This document shows positions 29,425 through 39,937 of a stretch of 64,000 nt of DNA, piece by piece. Below the pieces are notes generated by a model that saw only the letters and a program-made list of their open reading frames with translations, did not search any database and was not told the origin of the DNA. How positions within the stretch are numbered: the stretch's first letter is position 1; the number at the start of each line of letters is the position of its first letter. The translations under genes and the position numbers were made by a program. This DNA comes from Woeseiaceae bacterium (GTDB lineage: Bacteria > Pseudomonadota > Gammaproteobacteria > Steroidobacterales > Woeseiaceae), in the NCBI GenBank assembly GCA_028280615.1, contig JANQLK010000011.1:21018-85017 (forward strand), given 5' to 3'.

Positions 29425-30198
29425 CTACGCGGCCGGCCAGGCGGCCAGGAACTCGTCGATGTGCGCCTCGCCCATGCCCTCGAGCGTGGAACGCACGAGC
29501 GTCATCTCGCGCTCGAGATCGGCATCGTCGAGATTGCCGCGCATGTGCTCGAAGCGCAGGTAGACCAGCCAGGTATTCAGCACATCGGTCTCGCAATAGT
29601 CGCGGATCTCCTTGATCCCACCCGCCTGGTACTTGTCCCAGACCCTGTCGCCGCTCATGCCGAGCTTGCCCGGAAACCCCAGGAGCGTCGCAATCTCGTC
29701 GAGCTTGGCGCGGCCGCGCGGGTTGTAGTTCGACAGGATGTCCATCAGGTCCATGTGCCGCCAGTGGAAACGCGACAGGTAGTTGTTCCATTTGAAGTCG
29801 CGGTCGTGCTCACCCGTTTCCCAGTAGCGAGGCGCCTGGATGCCGTGCCTGAGCGCCCGGTAGTGCAGCACCGGCAGGTCGAAACCGCCACCGTTCCACG
29901 ATACGAGATCCGGCGTGTAGCGGTCGATACCGTCGAAGAATCGGCGCACGATTTCGGCCTCGTCGGCGTCTTCGTCGCCCAGGCTCCAGACGCGAAACGA
30001 GTTGCCCTGTCTGAGCGCAACCGATATCGCGACGACCCGATGCTTGTGCAGCGGCAGAAAATCGCTGCCGGTTGCCTGCTGGTGCAGGAAGGTCATCGCG
30101 TTGGCAACCTTCTCGTCTTCGATGCCCTCCATGCCGAGTGCAAGCTTGCCGAACTCGACGTCCGGTACGGTTTCGATATCAAAGGAAAAGCAGTTCAT
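29425..30198 (-). CDS. Predicted 3'-5' exonuclease (PolB-related, RNase H-like fold)
   Basis: [46 protein letters not shown] exonuclease motifs. Confidence 0.8.
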   Translation of the reverse strand: MNCFSFDIETVPDVEFGKLALGMEGIEDEKVANAMTFLHQQATGSDFLPLHKHRVVAISVALRQGNSFRVWSLGDEDADEAEIVRRFFDGIDRYTPDLVSWNGGGFDLPVLHYRALRHGIQAPRYWETGEHDRDFKWNNYLSRFHWRHMDLMDILSNYNPRGRAKLDEIATLLGFPGKLGMSGDRVWDKYQAGGIKEIRDYCETDVLNTWLVYLRFEHMRGNLDDADLEREMTLVRSTLEGMGEAHIDEFLAAWPAA

Positions 30199-30596
30199 TC
30201 GGTGTTGCTCACTTGCGTTGCATTTTCGACGACGGCGAAGGCGATGATCAGTCCCGCGTCGTCGGTCAGACTGACGTGGCCCGCGCCGACCCCGAGTTCG
30301 TCGCAGACCTTGCGGCCGCGATCCGACCAGATCACGAGCGGCCGGCCCCAGGCGTTGCTCGTGATGCCGACGTCGCGAATCCAGACACCGTGCGCGAAGC
30401 CCGTGCCCATCGCCTTGACCGTGGCCTCCTTGCCGGCGAAGCGCATCGCGAGGAAACGCACCGGGTGCTTCGAGCGCTCGAACAGCGCCCTTTCCTCGGG
30501 CATCAACAGCCGGTTGACGAAATGCTCGCCGAAGCGCTCGTAGGTTGCCTTGACGCGCGCGAGCTCGATGACGTCGGTTCCGACGCCGAAGATCAT
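30195..30596 (-). CDS. acpS: Holo-[acyl-carrier-protein] synthase
   Basis: [27 protein letters not shown]; 4-bp overlap with pdxJ. Confidence 0.93.
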   Translation of the reverse strand: MIFGVGTDVIELARVKATYERFGEHFVNRLLMPEERALFERSKHPVRFLAMRFAGKEATVKAMGTGFAHGVWIRDVGITSNAWGRPLVIWSDRGRKVCDELGVGAGHVSLTDDAGLIIAFAVVENATQVSNTE

Positions 30597-31351
30597 TCGG
30601 CCGGCTCGCCGCGTGCGGTCAGCATGAGCTGCTTCATCTCGCGCACGGCCGTCGACAGGCCGTCGAACACGGCGCGCGCCACGATCGCATGACCGATGTT
30701 CAGTTCATCGATCTGGGGGATTTCGGCGATCGGCGCGACGTTGCCATAGTGCAGGCCGTGGCCCGCGTTGACGACGAGGCCGAGCCCGGCACCGTACTCG
30801 GCGGCCGCGCGGATTCGTTCGAGCTCGAGCGCCTGCTCATCGCCACCGGCGTCGGCGTAGCCGCCCGTGTGCAGCTCGACGACCGGGGCACCGGCCGCGA
30901 CCGCCCCGTCGAGCTGCCTCGAATCGGGGTCTATGAACAGTGAGACGCGGATGCCGGCCTCGCCGAGTTTCCTGCACGCCGCCGCTACGTCGTCGATACG
31001 CCCGGCGACGTCGAGCCCGCCCTCCGTGGTCAGCTCCTCGCGTTTCTCGGGCACGAGGCAGACGTCGCGCGGCGCGGTCTCGACGGCGATGTCGAGCATC
31101 TCGTCGGTGACGGCGCACTCCAGGTTCATGTGCGTCCTGAGCTGGTCCGCAATCTCGGCCAGGTCGTGATCCTGGATGTGCCTGCGGTCTTCCCGGAGAT
31201 GGACCGTGATGCTGTCCGCGCCGGCCGTCTCGGCCAGCCGGACCGCATCCGCCGGGCGCGGATACGGCGTGCCGCGCGCCTGCCTTATGGTCGCCACGTG
31301 ATCGATATTGACGCCGAGCTTGATCGGTCCGCTGTTCATGCCTTGCACCAC
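30593..31351 (-). CDS. pdxJ: Pyridoxine 5'-phosphate synthase
   Basis: [35 protein letters not shown]. Start may be the internal ATG at 31339. Confidence 0.95.
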   Translation of the reverse strand: MVQGMNSGPIKLGVNIDHVATIRQARGTPYPRPADAVRLAETAGADSITVHLREDRRHIQDHDLAEIADQLRTHMNLECAVTDEMLDIAVETAPRDVCLVPEKREELTTEGGLDVAGRIDDVAAACRKLGEAGIRVSLFIDPDSRQLDGAVAAGAPVVELHTGGYADAGGDEQALELERIRAAAEYGAGLGLVVNAGHGLHYGNVAPIAEIPQIDELNIGHAIVARAVFDGLSTAVREMKQLMLTARGEPAE

Positions 31352-31373
31352 ACGCCGGCGACTTCGCCGCGCC

Positions 31374-32111
31374 TCAGGAACGACCGCTCATTTTAGCGCG
31401 ACTGCGATGGAGGTCGACCAATACTTTACGGCTCTTGAGTTCCTTGCCGCCCAGCTGGTGGGCAATGACATCCCGAAGCAGGCGGCCGGCCGCGCCCAGC
31501 GTGTCGTCATCGTCGAACCGGCCCGCGCCTATCGCGAGCAGCTGTCTGCCCAGGAACACGCGCTTGCCCGCATCGCGGCGCACACTCACGGGCCCCTGGT
31601 CCGGACGGAAGGCATAGTGCCCTTCCGCGGCGAGTGGATCGCCGCTTACGGCATCGTGATCCAGGTTGAGCGCGTAGCCTAAGAGTCTCAAAAGCTCGAT
31701 CTCGAAAGCCCGAAGGACGGGCGCCGGTGCCGGTGCACTCGCGAGAGCCGCGATCGTTTCCGCGTAGGCGTCGAAAGCCTCGGGCTGCGGATCGTGGCGG
31801 TGCAGAAAATTCAGTATCAGCTCGTTCAGGTAGTAGCCCGACAGCAGTGCGTCGCCGGTCAACGAAAGGGGACGGCCGTCGAGCTCCGCGCCGGTCAGCG
31901 TCCCGAGTTCCGTGCGCGCATGCCACGAGACTCTGAGTGGCAGGAACGGCCGCAGGATGCCCTTGAGCCGGGACTTCCGGGAACGTGCGCCGCGTGCGAC
32001 GAGCGCGAGCTTGCCATGCTCATGCGTAAACACGTCGAGCAGCAGGCTCGTGTCGCGAAACGGCCGGTGATGCAGCAGGAAGGCCGGCTGGCCGTGGACG
32101 CGGCTCGTCAT
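31374..32111 (-). CDS. recO: DNA repair protein RecO
   Basis: [34 protein letters not shown]; between pdxJ and era. Confidence 0.92.
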   Translation of the reverse strand: MTSRVHGQPAFLLHHRPFRDTSLLLDVFTHEHGKLALVARGARSRKSRLKGILRPFLPLRVSWHARTELGTLTGAELDGRPLSLTGDALLSGYYLNELILNFLHRHDPQPEAFDAYAETIAALASAPAPAPVLRAFEIELLRLLGYALNLDHDAVSGDPLAAEGHYAFRPDQGPVSVRRDAGKRVFLGRQLLAIGAGRFDDDDTLGAAGRLLRDVIAHQLGGKELKSRKVLVDLHRSRAKMSGRS

Positions 32112-32116
32112 GGCGC

Positions 32117-33016
32117 TCAAACCGCGTCGAAACCCAGGTTTTGCAGATCCTTGTCGCTGTTCGCCCAGTTCTCGCGAACCTTGACCCATAGCCCGACGTG
32201 CACCGGCATGCCGAGCTGCTGCTTGAGGTCGAGCCGAGCGGCACGACCGATGGCCTTGAGCCGTGCTCCGGCCTTGCCGACGACGATGCCCTTCTGGCTG
32301 TCGCGCTCGACCCAGATGATCGCGTCGATCTCGAGCTTGCCGTCAGACTCGGCATAGCGCTCGATCTGCACGGTCAATCCGTACGGCAGTTCCTCGTGCA
32401 GATTGAGTGTGAGCTTTTCGCGAATCGTTTCGGCGGCGCGAAACTCGCGATTCCTGTCGGTGCGCATCTCGTCCGGGAAGAACGGCGGCGACTCGGGCAG
32501 GAAGCCCGGCAGCGTGTCGAGCAGGCGATCGAGGTTTTGGCCCGTCTTCGCAGACGCCGGGATCAACTCGGCGAATTCGTGCCGTTCGGACATCTCGGCC
32601 AGTGCGGCCAGTACCGCCTCGCGCGGGTGCACGGTATCCACCTTGTTGAGTAATGCGATTGCCGGGGCGGACGCGCGCCGGATGCGTTCGAGCACGTCGC
32701 CGTCTTCCGCGGTGAAACGGCCCGCCTCGGTGACGAACAGAATCACGTCGGCGTCGGCCAGCGCGCTCGCCGCGGTGCGGTTCATGAGCTTGTTCATGGC
32801 CTTGCCGCTGCTGCGATGCAGGCCCGGTGTATCGACGAACACGATCTGACTATCCTGGTCCGAATGTACGCCGAGAATCCGGTGCCGCGTGGTCTGCGGC
32901 TTGGCCGTAACGATGCTGACCTTCTCGCCCACGAGCGCGTTGATCAGCGTGGACTTGCCGACGTTGGGCCGGCCCACGACAGCGACGAAGCCTGAGCGAA
33001 AGCCCGCGTCGTTCAT
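32117..33016 (-). CDS. era: GTPase Era
   Basis: GFVAVVGRPNVGKSTLINALVGEKVSIVTAKPQTTRHRILG. Confidence 0.96.
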   Translation of the reverse strand: MNDAGFRSGFVAVVGRPNVGKSTLINALVGEKVSIVTAKPQTTRHRILGVHSDQDSQIVFVDTPGLHRSSGKAMNKLMNRTAASALADADVILFVTEAGRFTAEDGDVLERIRRASAPAIALLNKVDTVHPREAVLAALAEMSERHEFAELIPASAKTGQNLDRLLDTLPGFLPESPPFFPDEMRTDRNREFRAAETIREKLTLNLHEELPYGLTVQIERYAESDGKLEIDAIIWVERDSQKGIVVGKAGARLKAIGRAARLDLKQQLGMPVHVGLWVKVRENWANSDKDLQNLGFDAV

Positions 33017-33696
33017 GAGCCGGCCTCCTCCAGCTCGGCCAGCATGCGCTCGGCCGCCTGCTGTTCGGCCTTGCGCCGCGATGGGCCCGCGCCATCGGTC
33101 GTGGCTTCGATTTGCGCGACCGTACAGCGCACTTCGAAGTGCTGTCGATGCGCCTTGCCGCTCACGCCAAGGAGCTCGTAGTCCGGCCGTTCGAGGCCCC
33201 TGCCCTGCAGCCACTCCTGGAGGCGCGTCTTGGGATCTCTGAGTTCGCGAGGGTCGGGTAGCGATTCGAGGCGCCCGGCATAGACACGCTCGACGACCGC
33301 CCGCGCCGCGTCGTAGCCGGCATCGAGATACACGGCACCGAACAGCGCCTCGACGGCGTCCGCGAGTATCGAGCCGCGCCGATGACCGCCGCTCTTCTGC
33401 TCGCCGCCGCCGAGAATGAGGTGCTGTCCCAGGTCCAGATCGCGCGCAAGCTCCGCAAGCGTCGCGTCCTTGACGAGCGACGAGCGCAGCCGGCTCAGGT
33501 CGCCCTCGTCGGCGTTCGGGATAGCACGGTAGACGTAGTCGGATATGACGAAGTCGAGGACAGCGTCGCCCAGAAACTCGAGCCGTTCGTTGCTCTGACC
33601 CGATGAGCTGCGGTGCGTCAGGGCGAGTTCGAACAGCGCTGGGTCACGGAATTCATAACTCAGCGTATCGCGCAGCCAGCGGGCCGCTTTACGCAC
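33013..33696 (-). CDS. rnc: Ribonuclease III
   Basis: LALTHRSS, NERLEFLGDAVLDFVIS, RNase III signature and dsRBD. Confidence 0.96.
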   Translation of the reverse strand: MRKAARWLRDTLSYEFRDPALFELALTHRSSSGQSNERLEFLGDAVLDFVISDYVYRAIPNADEGDLSRLRSSLVKDATLAELARDLDLGQHLILGGGEQKSGGHRRGSILADAVEALFGAVYLDAGYDAARAVVERVYAGRLESLPDPRELRDPKTRLQEWLQGRGLERPDYELLGVSGKAHRQHFEVRCTVAQIEATTDGAGPSRRKAEQQAAERMLAELEEAGS

Positions 33697-33748
33697 GGGT
33701 CTTGCTCATCGATCGGGCGCCTGGAGGGTTCGGGGCGCCGACAGTGTA

Positions 33749-34132
33749 TCAGCGGCGCACCAATTCCTGCTTGTCGAAATGCACCGTGAACGAGATATTC
33801 GCGATGAACGGCACCGTGTGGTCATAGGTTGCCCCGATCTGGAAGCCGCCCGAGGCCGGCGTGACCTTCACGTCCCGGTACTTGATGATGGTGATGTCCT
33901 CGACCTCGAATCGCCGCTGGATCGAACGGCGTATGTCGGCCGGCGACGCGCCCTGCGAGTCGAACTCCTGGCGAACGCCGCTGACGACGCTCGACACCTT
34001 TGAATAGTTGAGGAAGACCGGTGTGAGTCTCAGCCCCGCGTACACGAACAGGCCGATGAACGACACGAGAATGATCATTCCGAGCGTCGTCATGCCCTGC
34101 TGGCTGCGATGCAGAGAATTGCGAACGATCAT
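33749..34132 (-). CDS. DUF4845 domain protein
   Basis: QQGMTTLGMIILVSFIGLFVYAGLRLTPVFLNYSKVSSV between lepB and rnc as typical for DUF4845. Confidence 0.8.
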   Translation of the reverse strand: MIVRNSLHRSQQGMTTLGMIILVSFIGLFVYAGLRLTPVFLNYSKVSSVVSGVRQEFDSQGASPADIRRSIQRRFEVEDITIIKYRDVKVTPASGGFQIGATYDHTVPFIANISFTVHFDKQELVRR

Positions 34133-34204
34133 ACGAGTTCTTCAAGCGATACTGGAGCACTGATTATGGCAAGTATCCGGCCGAAATCAGTGACTCACAG
34201 CACA

Positions 34205-34966
34205 CTATTGGATCTTCTGGCCGATTCGTTTCCAGTCCGGCCACTCGAGGCCGTCCATGTGCATCCAGATACGCACCGCTTCGCCGACGAGATTGGTTTC
34301 CGGGATCAGGCCGACCTCCGGGTAGCGGCTGTCCGTGCTGTTGTCCCGGTTGTCGCCCATCATGAAGTAGTGGCCGTCCGGGACGACGTATTCACCGTTG
34401 GCGCGGCCTTCCGGTACCAGGATGTTGATGTCGTGGCGCCGGCCGAACAGCTCTTCCTCGTGCAATGCGCCGCCGCGCACCCGCGGGTCGATTGGCGGTT
34501 CGACCTCGATCAGCTGGCCGTTGATCGTGAGCCGGTGCTTGTCGTAGCGAACGCGGTCGCCCGGCAGGCCGACGACGCGCTTGATGTAATTCGTGCTCGG
34601 GTCCTTCGGTAGGCGGAACACGACGACGTCGCCGCGCTCGGGGGAGCCGGTCTCGACGACCTTGGTCTCGGTCACGGGCAATCGCAGGCCGTACGAGTAC
34701 TTCTTGACGAAGATGAAGTCGCCCTGCAGCAGAGTCGGCTCCATCGAACCGGACGGGATGCGGAACGGCTCGAACACGAACGAACGGATGACCAGGACGA
34801 ACAACAGCACCGGGAAGAACGACTGGCTGTATTCGACGAGCGTCAATCGCGACTGCGATGCCTTCGCATAGCGATCCTGGCGCTGCCAGACGAACTTGTT
34901 GACCGCGACCACGACTCCCGTGAACACCGTCAACACCGTCAGTATCAATGCAAGATTAACGACCAA
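34205..34966 (-). CDS. lepB: Signal peptidase I
   Basis: IPSGSMEPTL catalytic Ser box, GDVVVFRLP, KRVVGLPGD, MGDNRDNSTDSR. Confidence 0.95.
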   Translation of the reverse strand: MVVNLALILTVLTVFTGVVVAVNKFVWQRQDRYAKASQSRLTLVEYSQSFFPVLLFVLVIRSFVFEPFRIPSGSMEPTLLQGDFIFVKKYSYGLRLPVTETKVVETGSPERGDVVVFRLPKDPSTNYIKRVVGLPGDRVRYDKHRLTINGQLIEVEPPIDPRVRGGALHEEELFGRRHDINILVPEGRANGEYVVPDGHYFMMGDNRDNSTDSRYPEVGLIPETNLVGEAVRIWMHMDGLEWPDWKRIGQKIQ

Positions 34967-34981
34967 AATAACCTCAACTGC

Positions 34982-36772
34982 TTACTTGTCTACCCGCAGC
35001 ACTGCGAGAAAGGCTTCCTGCGGGATCTCGACCGACCCCACCTGTTTCATGCGCCGCTTGCCGGCCTTCTGCTTCTCGAGCAGCTTGCGCTTGCGGCTCA
35101 CGTCGCCGCCGTAACACTTCGCCGTGACGTTCTTGCGCAGCGCCTTGACCGTGCTGCGGGCGATGATCTGGCCGCCGATGGCGGCCTGGATGGCAACGTC
35201 GAACATCTGCCGCGGAATCAGCTCGCGCATCTTGTCGACGAGCTCGCGCCCACGGTGGGTCGCGCTCGCACGATGCACGATGATCGACAGCGCATCGACG
35301 CGCTCCTTGTTGATGAGCACGTCCAGGCGGACGAGATTGGCCGGCTCGAAGCGCTCGAAATGGTAGTCGAACGAGGCGAAACCGCGGCTCACCGACTTCA
35401 GGCGATCGAAGAAATCGAGCACGACCTCGGCCAGCGGCATCTCGTACTCCAGGGACACCTGGCTGCCGAGGTAGCGCATGTGCTTCTGCACGCCGCGCTT
35501 CTCGACGCACAGCTTGATCACACTACCGACGTGCTGTTCGGGCACGAGGATATTGGCGACGATGATCGGCTCGCGAAGCTCGGCGATTTCGTTGCTCGGC
35601 GGCAGTTTCGAGGGATTGTCGACGTAGGTTTCCTCTCCAGTGTTGTCCACGACCTCGTAGACGACGGTTGGCGCCGTCGTGATGAGCTCCAGGTCGTACT
35701 CGCGCTCGAGCCGCTCCTGCACGATTTCCATGTGCAGCATCCCGAGGAATCCACAGCGGAAGCCGAAGCCGAGCGCCGCCGAGGACTCGGGTTCGAAGTG
35801 CAGCGCCGCATCGTTCAGGCGCAGCTTTTTGAGCGCCTCGCGAAAGTTCTCATAGTCGTCCGAACTGATCGGGAACATGCCGGCGAAGACGCGCGGCTGC
35901 ACCTGCTTGAATCCCGGCAGCGGCTGTGCACAGGGATTCCGGCTCAGTGTCAGCGTGTCGCCGACGGGCGCGCCGTAAATGTCCTTGATCGCCGCGATGA
36001 CGAAGCCGACCTCACCCGTCTCGAGTGCCTCGCGGTCGCTCATCTTTGGCGTGAAGCTGCCAACCCGATCCGCGTTGTAGCTATCGCCGGTTGACATGAC
36101 CGTAAACTTGGCGCCCCTGGGCAGACGCCCGTTGACGACCCGGACCAGCGACACCACGCCGACGTAGTTGTCGAACCAGGAGTCGATGATCAACGCCTGC
36201 AGCGGCCCGTCCGGATCGCCCGCCGGTGCCGGGATGCGGCTGACCAGCGACTCCAGCAGCTCGGGCACGCCGGCGCCGGTCTTGGCGCTGACGTGTACGG
36301 CGTCGCTCGCGTCGATGCCGATGACGTCCTCGATCTCGGCCCGAACGCGCTCGGGCTCGGCGGCCGGCAAGTCGATCTTGTTCAACACCGGCACGACCTC
36401 GAGCCCCATGTCGATTGCCGTGATGCAGTTGGCCACGCTTTGCGCCTCGACGCCCTGCGCCGCGTCGACGACCAGGAGCGCGCCCTCGCAGGCCGCAAGC
36501 GACCGCGACACTTCGTACGAGAAGTCGACGTGACCGGGCGTATCGATGAAGTTGAGCTGGAATTTCTCGCCCGCCGCCGACGTGTAGTCGAGTGAGACGC
36601 TCTGCGCCTTGATCGTGATCCCGCGTTCGCGCTCGAGGTCCATCGAATCGAGCACCTGCTCGGCCATCTCCCGCTCGGAAAGACCGCCGCACAGCTGGAT
36701 GAAGCGATCGGCCAGCGTCGACTTGCCGTGGTCGATGTGGGCGATGATCGAGAAGTTGCGTATTTGCTGCAT
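34982..36772 (-). CDS. lepA: Elongation factor 4 (LepA)
   Basis: [26 protein letters not shown]; start at ATG 36772. Confidence 0.96.
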   Translation of the reverse strand: MQQIRNFSIIAHIDHGKSTLADRFIQLCGGLSEREMAEQVLDSMDLERERGITIKAQSVSLDYTSAAGEKFQLNFIDTPGHVDFSYEVSRSLAACEGALLVVDAAQGVEAQSVANCITAIDMGLEVVPVLNKIDLPAAEPERVRAEIEDVIGIDASDAVHVSAKTGAGVPELLESLVSRIPAPAGDPDGPLQALIIDSWFDNYVGVVSLVRVVNGRLPRGAKFTVMSTGDSYNADRVGSFTPKMSDREALETGEVGFVIAAIKDIYGAPVGDTLTLSRNPCAQPLPGFKQVQPRVFAGMFPISSDDYENFREALKKLRLNDAALHFEPESSAALGFGFRCGFLGMLHMEIVQERLEREYDLELITTAPTVVYEVVDNTGEETYVDNPSKLPPSNEIAELREPIIVANILVPEQHVGSVIKLCVEKRGVQKHMRYLGSQVSLEYEMPLAEVVLDFFDRLKSVSRGFASFDYHFERFEPANLVRLDVLINKERVDALSIIVHRASATHRGRELVDKMRELIPRQMFDVAIQAAIGGQIIARSTVKALRKNVTAKCYGGDVSRKRKLLEKQKAGKRRMKQVGSVEIPQEAFLAVLRVDK

Positions 36773-36810
36773 GCTGAGGGGGCGCTCGGGAACCGGCGAA
36801 GTATACCGGT

Positions 36811-37059
36811 TTATTCGCCGTCCGCGAGCCGTGCCAGCGCACGGCTCACGGCGTCGGAATCGAGCTTGAATTCGCACAGCAGCTCGCCGTCGAACTCGAC
36901 GACAGGCACGCGGACATCGTACGTCCGGCGCCAGTCGTCGCGGCTGTCGATATCGTGGACGCGGACCTCCGCTCGCCGGTTGACGAGTTCGAGCAGCTGC
37001 TCGACGAGTACCTCGCAGAGATGACAGCCCTGGCGGCTATATACGTCAAACACGGCCAT
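36811..37059 (-). CDS. Glutaredoxin-like family protein
   Basis: 82 aa; [16 protein letters not shown] thioredoxin-fold CxxC; upstream of lepA. Confidence 0.8.
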   Translation of the reverse strand: MAVFDVYSRQGCHLCEVLVEQLLELVNRRAEVRVHDIDSRDDWRRTYDVRVPVVEFDGELLCEFKLDSDAVSRALARLADGE

Positions 37060-37065
37060 GGGCTT

Positions 37066-37518
37066 TCAGACCCCGGCGTCGATGCGAGCGAGCACTACCG
37101 GCCGAAAGCGGGACACGCAGCGTGTCGAACCGAGCCGGCGGCTGGCGAGAATCGCCGCAAGCACGAGTCCGCCGGCCGCGCCGGCCGCTGCCACGGCATC
37201 ACCCGTCCACGGACCCAGTGAGGCCAGCAGGCCGCCAGCCACCGCGCCGGCGAGCGGCCATCCGTACACGATCGACGCGGCCGGCAGCAGCGCGCGATCG
37301 GCGAGCTCGAACGCCACCGTGTCGCCCGCGGCGATGTGTAGTGTGTCAGGGACCGTCGCTTCGATGCGGCGCGAATCGCCGCTTGCGAACACGCCGGCAC
37401 CGCAGCCTTTGCCGGCCGCACAGCGCGCGCACGCGAGGGGGGCGTCGACATGAATGACAGCGAGGCGTCCATCGCCGTCCGTCGCGACCTCGATGACCCT
37501 TCCCTTGGGACTCTCCAC
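37066..37518 (-). CDS. rseC: SoxR-reducing system / sigma-E regulator RseC (MucC) family
   Basis: GTG start MESPKGRVIEV; CARCAAGKGCGAGVF Cys cluster plus two TMs; downstream of rseB. Confidence 0.82.
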   Translation of the reverse strand: MESPKGRVIEVATDGDGRLAVIHVDAPLACARCAAGKGCGAGVFASGDSRRIEATVPDTLHIAAGDTVAFELADRALLPAASIVYGWPLAGAVAGGLLASLGPWTGDAVAAAGAAGGLVLAAILASRRLGSTRCVSRFRPVVLARIDAGV

Positions 37519-37535
37519 GCCGGTGTCCTGTCCGG

Positions 37536-38513
37536 CTACTTCGGGCGCATGGACGACGCGATTTGTTCGACGGTCGTTTCCGGCACGCCGCCAATAGCCG
37601 TGACGCGGTGATCCTCGATCACCGTGCTGTAAGCGTTCGAGCTGCCGACGCTGGATCGCTCGCGCACGGACTTGCCCGCATCGCGATCGATGAATACCGA
37701 GACGCTGGCGACGCCGTCGCTGAACAACATGTGGATCACGGGCTGCTCGTTGCCCGGCATGACTTCCTCCTGCGTCGAGACGAGGCGGAAGCCGTTCGGC
37801 AGATCGTCGCTCTGCCACGACGCTTCGACGGTCGGCGTTACCTGTCTGGCAGGTTCGGCATACCACTTGAAACTGTGCGTGCTGTAGGTGGGCTTCAGTG
37901 CGCCGGAAACGATCGCACCGTCGAAGCGTATGTCGGCGAACTTGACCTGCTCGAGCGTCGTCCCGTCGGTGTCGATCAGGCGCGACTGCAGCGGGAAGCC
38001 GGTTTCACGGTCCAGCCACACGCGGTGCCCGAAACGAAACTCGTCGTGCGGCCGAATGGCAAGCATCACAGTCGTGCGGCCGGCCACGCGCTCCTCGCGA
38101 ACGATCGACACGTCGTACTCGCTGCCGATCTGAATGTTGCTGGACGGCAGGGTCGAAAACAGCGTGCCATGGTCGTTCCACTCTTCGACGAGCACCGACT
38201 TGCGCTCGGGGAGAACGACGTGCACCTCGCTGCCGTTACGAATGATCTCGAGTCCGTCACCCTCCTGAGCGAGGAGGCGCTCGCGGACGACTCCGTCCGA
38301 GACCGTATGAGCAACGCGCAGGACCTCTTCCTTGCCCGCCGACTCGCGAATTACCGTGCCTTCATAACTCGCCGACTGCACGGCCGATGCCATACGTGCA
38401 AGCAGCTTTGCAGGGTCGATGTCGTTGGCTGAGGCGGTTTGCGGCTGGAGAGACGAGAGACCACACACGAGGGCGAGCGTTGCCGCGGCCCGCCTGTGCC
38501 CCCCGGGGGTCAT
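37536..38513 (-). CDS. rseB: Sigma-E factor regulatory protein RseB/MucB
   Basis: Signal peptide, LLARMASAVQSASYEGTVIRESAG, RPHDEFRFGHRVWLDRETGFPLQSRLID; rpoE operon context. Confidence 0.9.
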   Translation of the reverse strand: MTPGGHRRAAATLALVCGLSSLQPQTASANDIDPAKLLARMASAVQSASYEGTVIRESAGKEEVLRVAHTVSDGVVRERLLAQEGDGLEIIRNGSEVHVVLPERKSVLVEEWNDHGTLFSTLPSSNIQIGSEYDVSIVREERVAGRTTVMLAIRPHDEFRFGHRVWLDRETGFPLQSRLIDTDGTTLEQVKFADIRFDGAIVSGALKPTYSTHSFKWYAEPARQVTPTVEASWQSDDLPNGFRLVSTQEEVMPGNEQPVIHMLFSDGVASVSVFIDRDAGKSVRERSSVGSSNAYSTVIEDHRVTAIGGVPETTVEQIASSMRPK

Positions 38514-39145
38514 TCGGCGGCGGCGCCCGGGCGAGGCAGAGCCTCGTCGTTTTCGGACAGCGGGTCTTGTTCGGCGGCATCGTCTTCCGCCGCGCCGTCG
38601 ACGGCCGGGATCTCGACGAAGTCGCCGTTTGCGGGCACCGGCGCATCGACGTTGCGCAGGCGATCGGCAATCGCCACGGCGCCGCGCTCGGCTTCGGCGA
38701 TGTCGCCGTGGCTCTGCCGGTACTGGTCGAGCAGAGTGTCGGGGCCGGGCTGGGTGATCGCCACCGAGGGCTGGTCGCCGGCGTCGGTGGGAACCTCGGG
38801 CGTCGCGAACTGGCGGAAGCCGAACAGCGCCACGACGGCGACCGTCGCCGCGACCGCGAAGCCGGCCAGCGGCCGGGCGAATGCCGGCGTCACGGGCGTA
38901 TCATCAGCCATGTCGGCGGCAAACTCGCTGTCGTCGAGCGATGCAGCGATCCGCTCCCGCAACGTGTCCACACCGGCGAAACTCGGCTCACCGCGCATAA
39001 CGCGGCCGAATACCAGGTATTCCGAAACCTGCTGCCTGAGTTGCTCGTCCTGGCTCAATCTGCGTAGCAGGAGCTCGGACTCGTTGTCCGGCAACTCGCC
39101 ATCGACGAAAGCCGACAGTTGCATCTTTATCGCTTCGTTCATCAC
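38510..39145 (-). CDS. rseA: Anti-sigma-E factor RseA/MucA family
   Basis: MQLSAFVDGELPDNESELLLRRLSQDEQLRQQVSEYLVFGRVMRG; follows rpoE. Confidence 0.88.
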   Translation of the reverse strand: MMNEAIKMQLSAFVDGELPDNESELLLRRLSQDEQLRQQVSEYLVFGRVMRGEPSFAGVDTLRERIAASLDDSEFAADMADDTPVTPAFARPLAGFAVAATVAVVALFGFRQFATPEVPTDAGDQPSVAITQPGPDTLLDQYRQSHGDIAEAERGAVAIADRLRNVDAPVPANGDFVEIPAVDGAAEDDAAEQDPLSENDEALPRPGAAAE

Positions 39146-39188
39146 TCACCACACCCGGGCTTCGAACCCGTGCCATCGGTCAATTATA

Positions 39189-39764
39189 CTATCGAATCAG
39201 GCCGCCGACCTTTTTCGAAATCGCGTCTCGCGCCCTGAAAATCCTGGACCGTACGGTCCCCACAGGGCATTCCATCGTCTGGGCAATCTCTTCGTAGCTC
39301 ATCCCGTCCAGTTCGCGAAGAATGATCGCCGTCCTCAGATCGTCCGGCAGACCCTGAATAGCCTTTTCGACGGTCTCCTTGAGCTCCTTGCTCATCGACA
39401 CGGCCTCCGGCGTGTCGGTGTCCTTGAGTTTCGCGTGCAGGTCGTACTGTTCCGGGTCCTGCAGGTCCAACTCGATGTCCATCGGGCGGCGCCGCTGCGC
39501 AGCCAGGTGGTTTTTCGCGGTGTTCACAGCGATCCGGTAAAGCCACGTATAGAACGCGCTGTCGCCGCGAAACCGCGGTAACGCCCGGTAGGCCTTGATG
39601 AAGGCTTCCTGCGTTATGTCCAGCGCCTGTTCCGGGTCGCGGACGTAACGCATGACGAGGTTGACGATCTTGTGCTGGTACTTGAGCACCAGCATGTCGA
39701 ACGCCCCCTTGTCGCCCTTTTGAACCCGCCTGACGAGCGTTTTATCCGTCGACTCATTCGACAT
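39189..39764 (-). CDS. rpoE: RNA polymerase sigma factor RpoE (AlgU/sigma-E)
   Basis: KGDKGAFDMLVLKYQHKIVNLVMRYVRDPEQALDITQEAFIKAYRALPRFRGDSAFYTWLYRIAVNTAKN; start placed at MSNEST because the ORF-track ATG (39812) lies within the predicted promoter. Confidence 0.92.
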   Translation of the reverse strand: MSNESTDKTLVRRVQKGDKGAFDMLVLKYQHKIVNLVMRYVRDPEQALDITQEAFIKAYRALPRFRGDSAFYTWLYRIAVNTAKNHLAAQRRRPMDIELDLQDPEQYDLHAKLKDTDTPEAVSMSKELKETVEKAIQGLPDDLRTAIILRELDGMSYEEIAQTMECPVGTVRSRIFRARDAISKKVGGLIR

Positions 39765-39810
39765 CCGCGCTCGCCCGCCGGAATCCCTGGCGTTGCCGTT
39801 CGTTGCCGTC

Positions 39811-39837
39811 ATAGACCGGCCGAAGGGTCGAAAGTTC
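39811..39837 (-). promoter_or_regulatory. Sigma-E/AlgU-type promoter for rpoE (autoregulation)
   Basis: Minus strand GAACTT-N16-TCTAT, matching the GAACTT-N16/17-TCTGA/TCTAA class, upstream of rpoE. Confidence 0.6.
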
Positions 39838-39937
39838 TGTTGTTTGGTGCGAATTCATGGCTTTTCCAGGGCCTTTTCGACGGCCGGGGGCCGCTCGGGC
39901 GCAGAGCTCTCCCGCGCGCCCGACGCTGACGCGGATG

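Noticed and set aside
28744-30543. 599-aa plus-strand ORF opposite rlmD and the exonuclease gene
   Set aside because: Antisense shadow ORF spanning two genuine genes.
39146-39188. tRNA T-arm-like CGGGTTCGAAGCCCG (minus strand) plus TATAAT in the rpoE-rseA spacer
   Set aside because: No acceptor, D or anticodon arms can be formed around it; no good -35 for the TATAAT. Treated as chance similarity.
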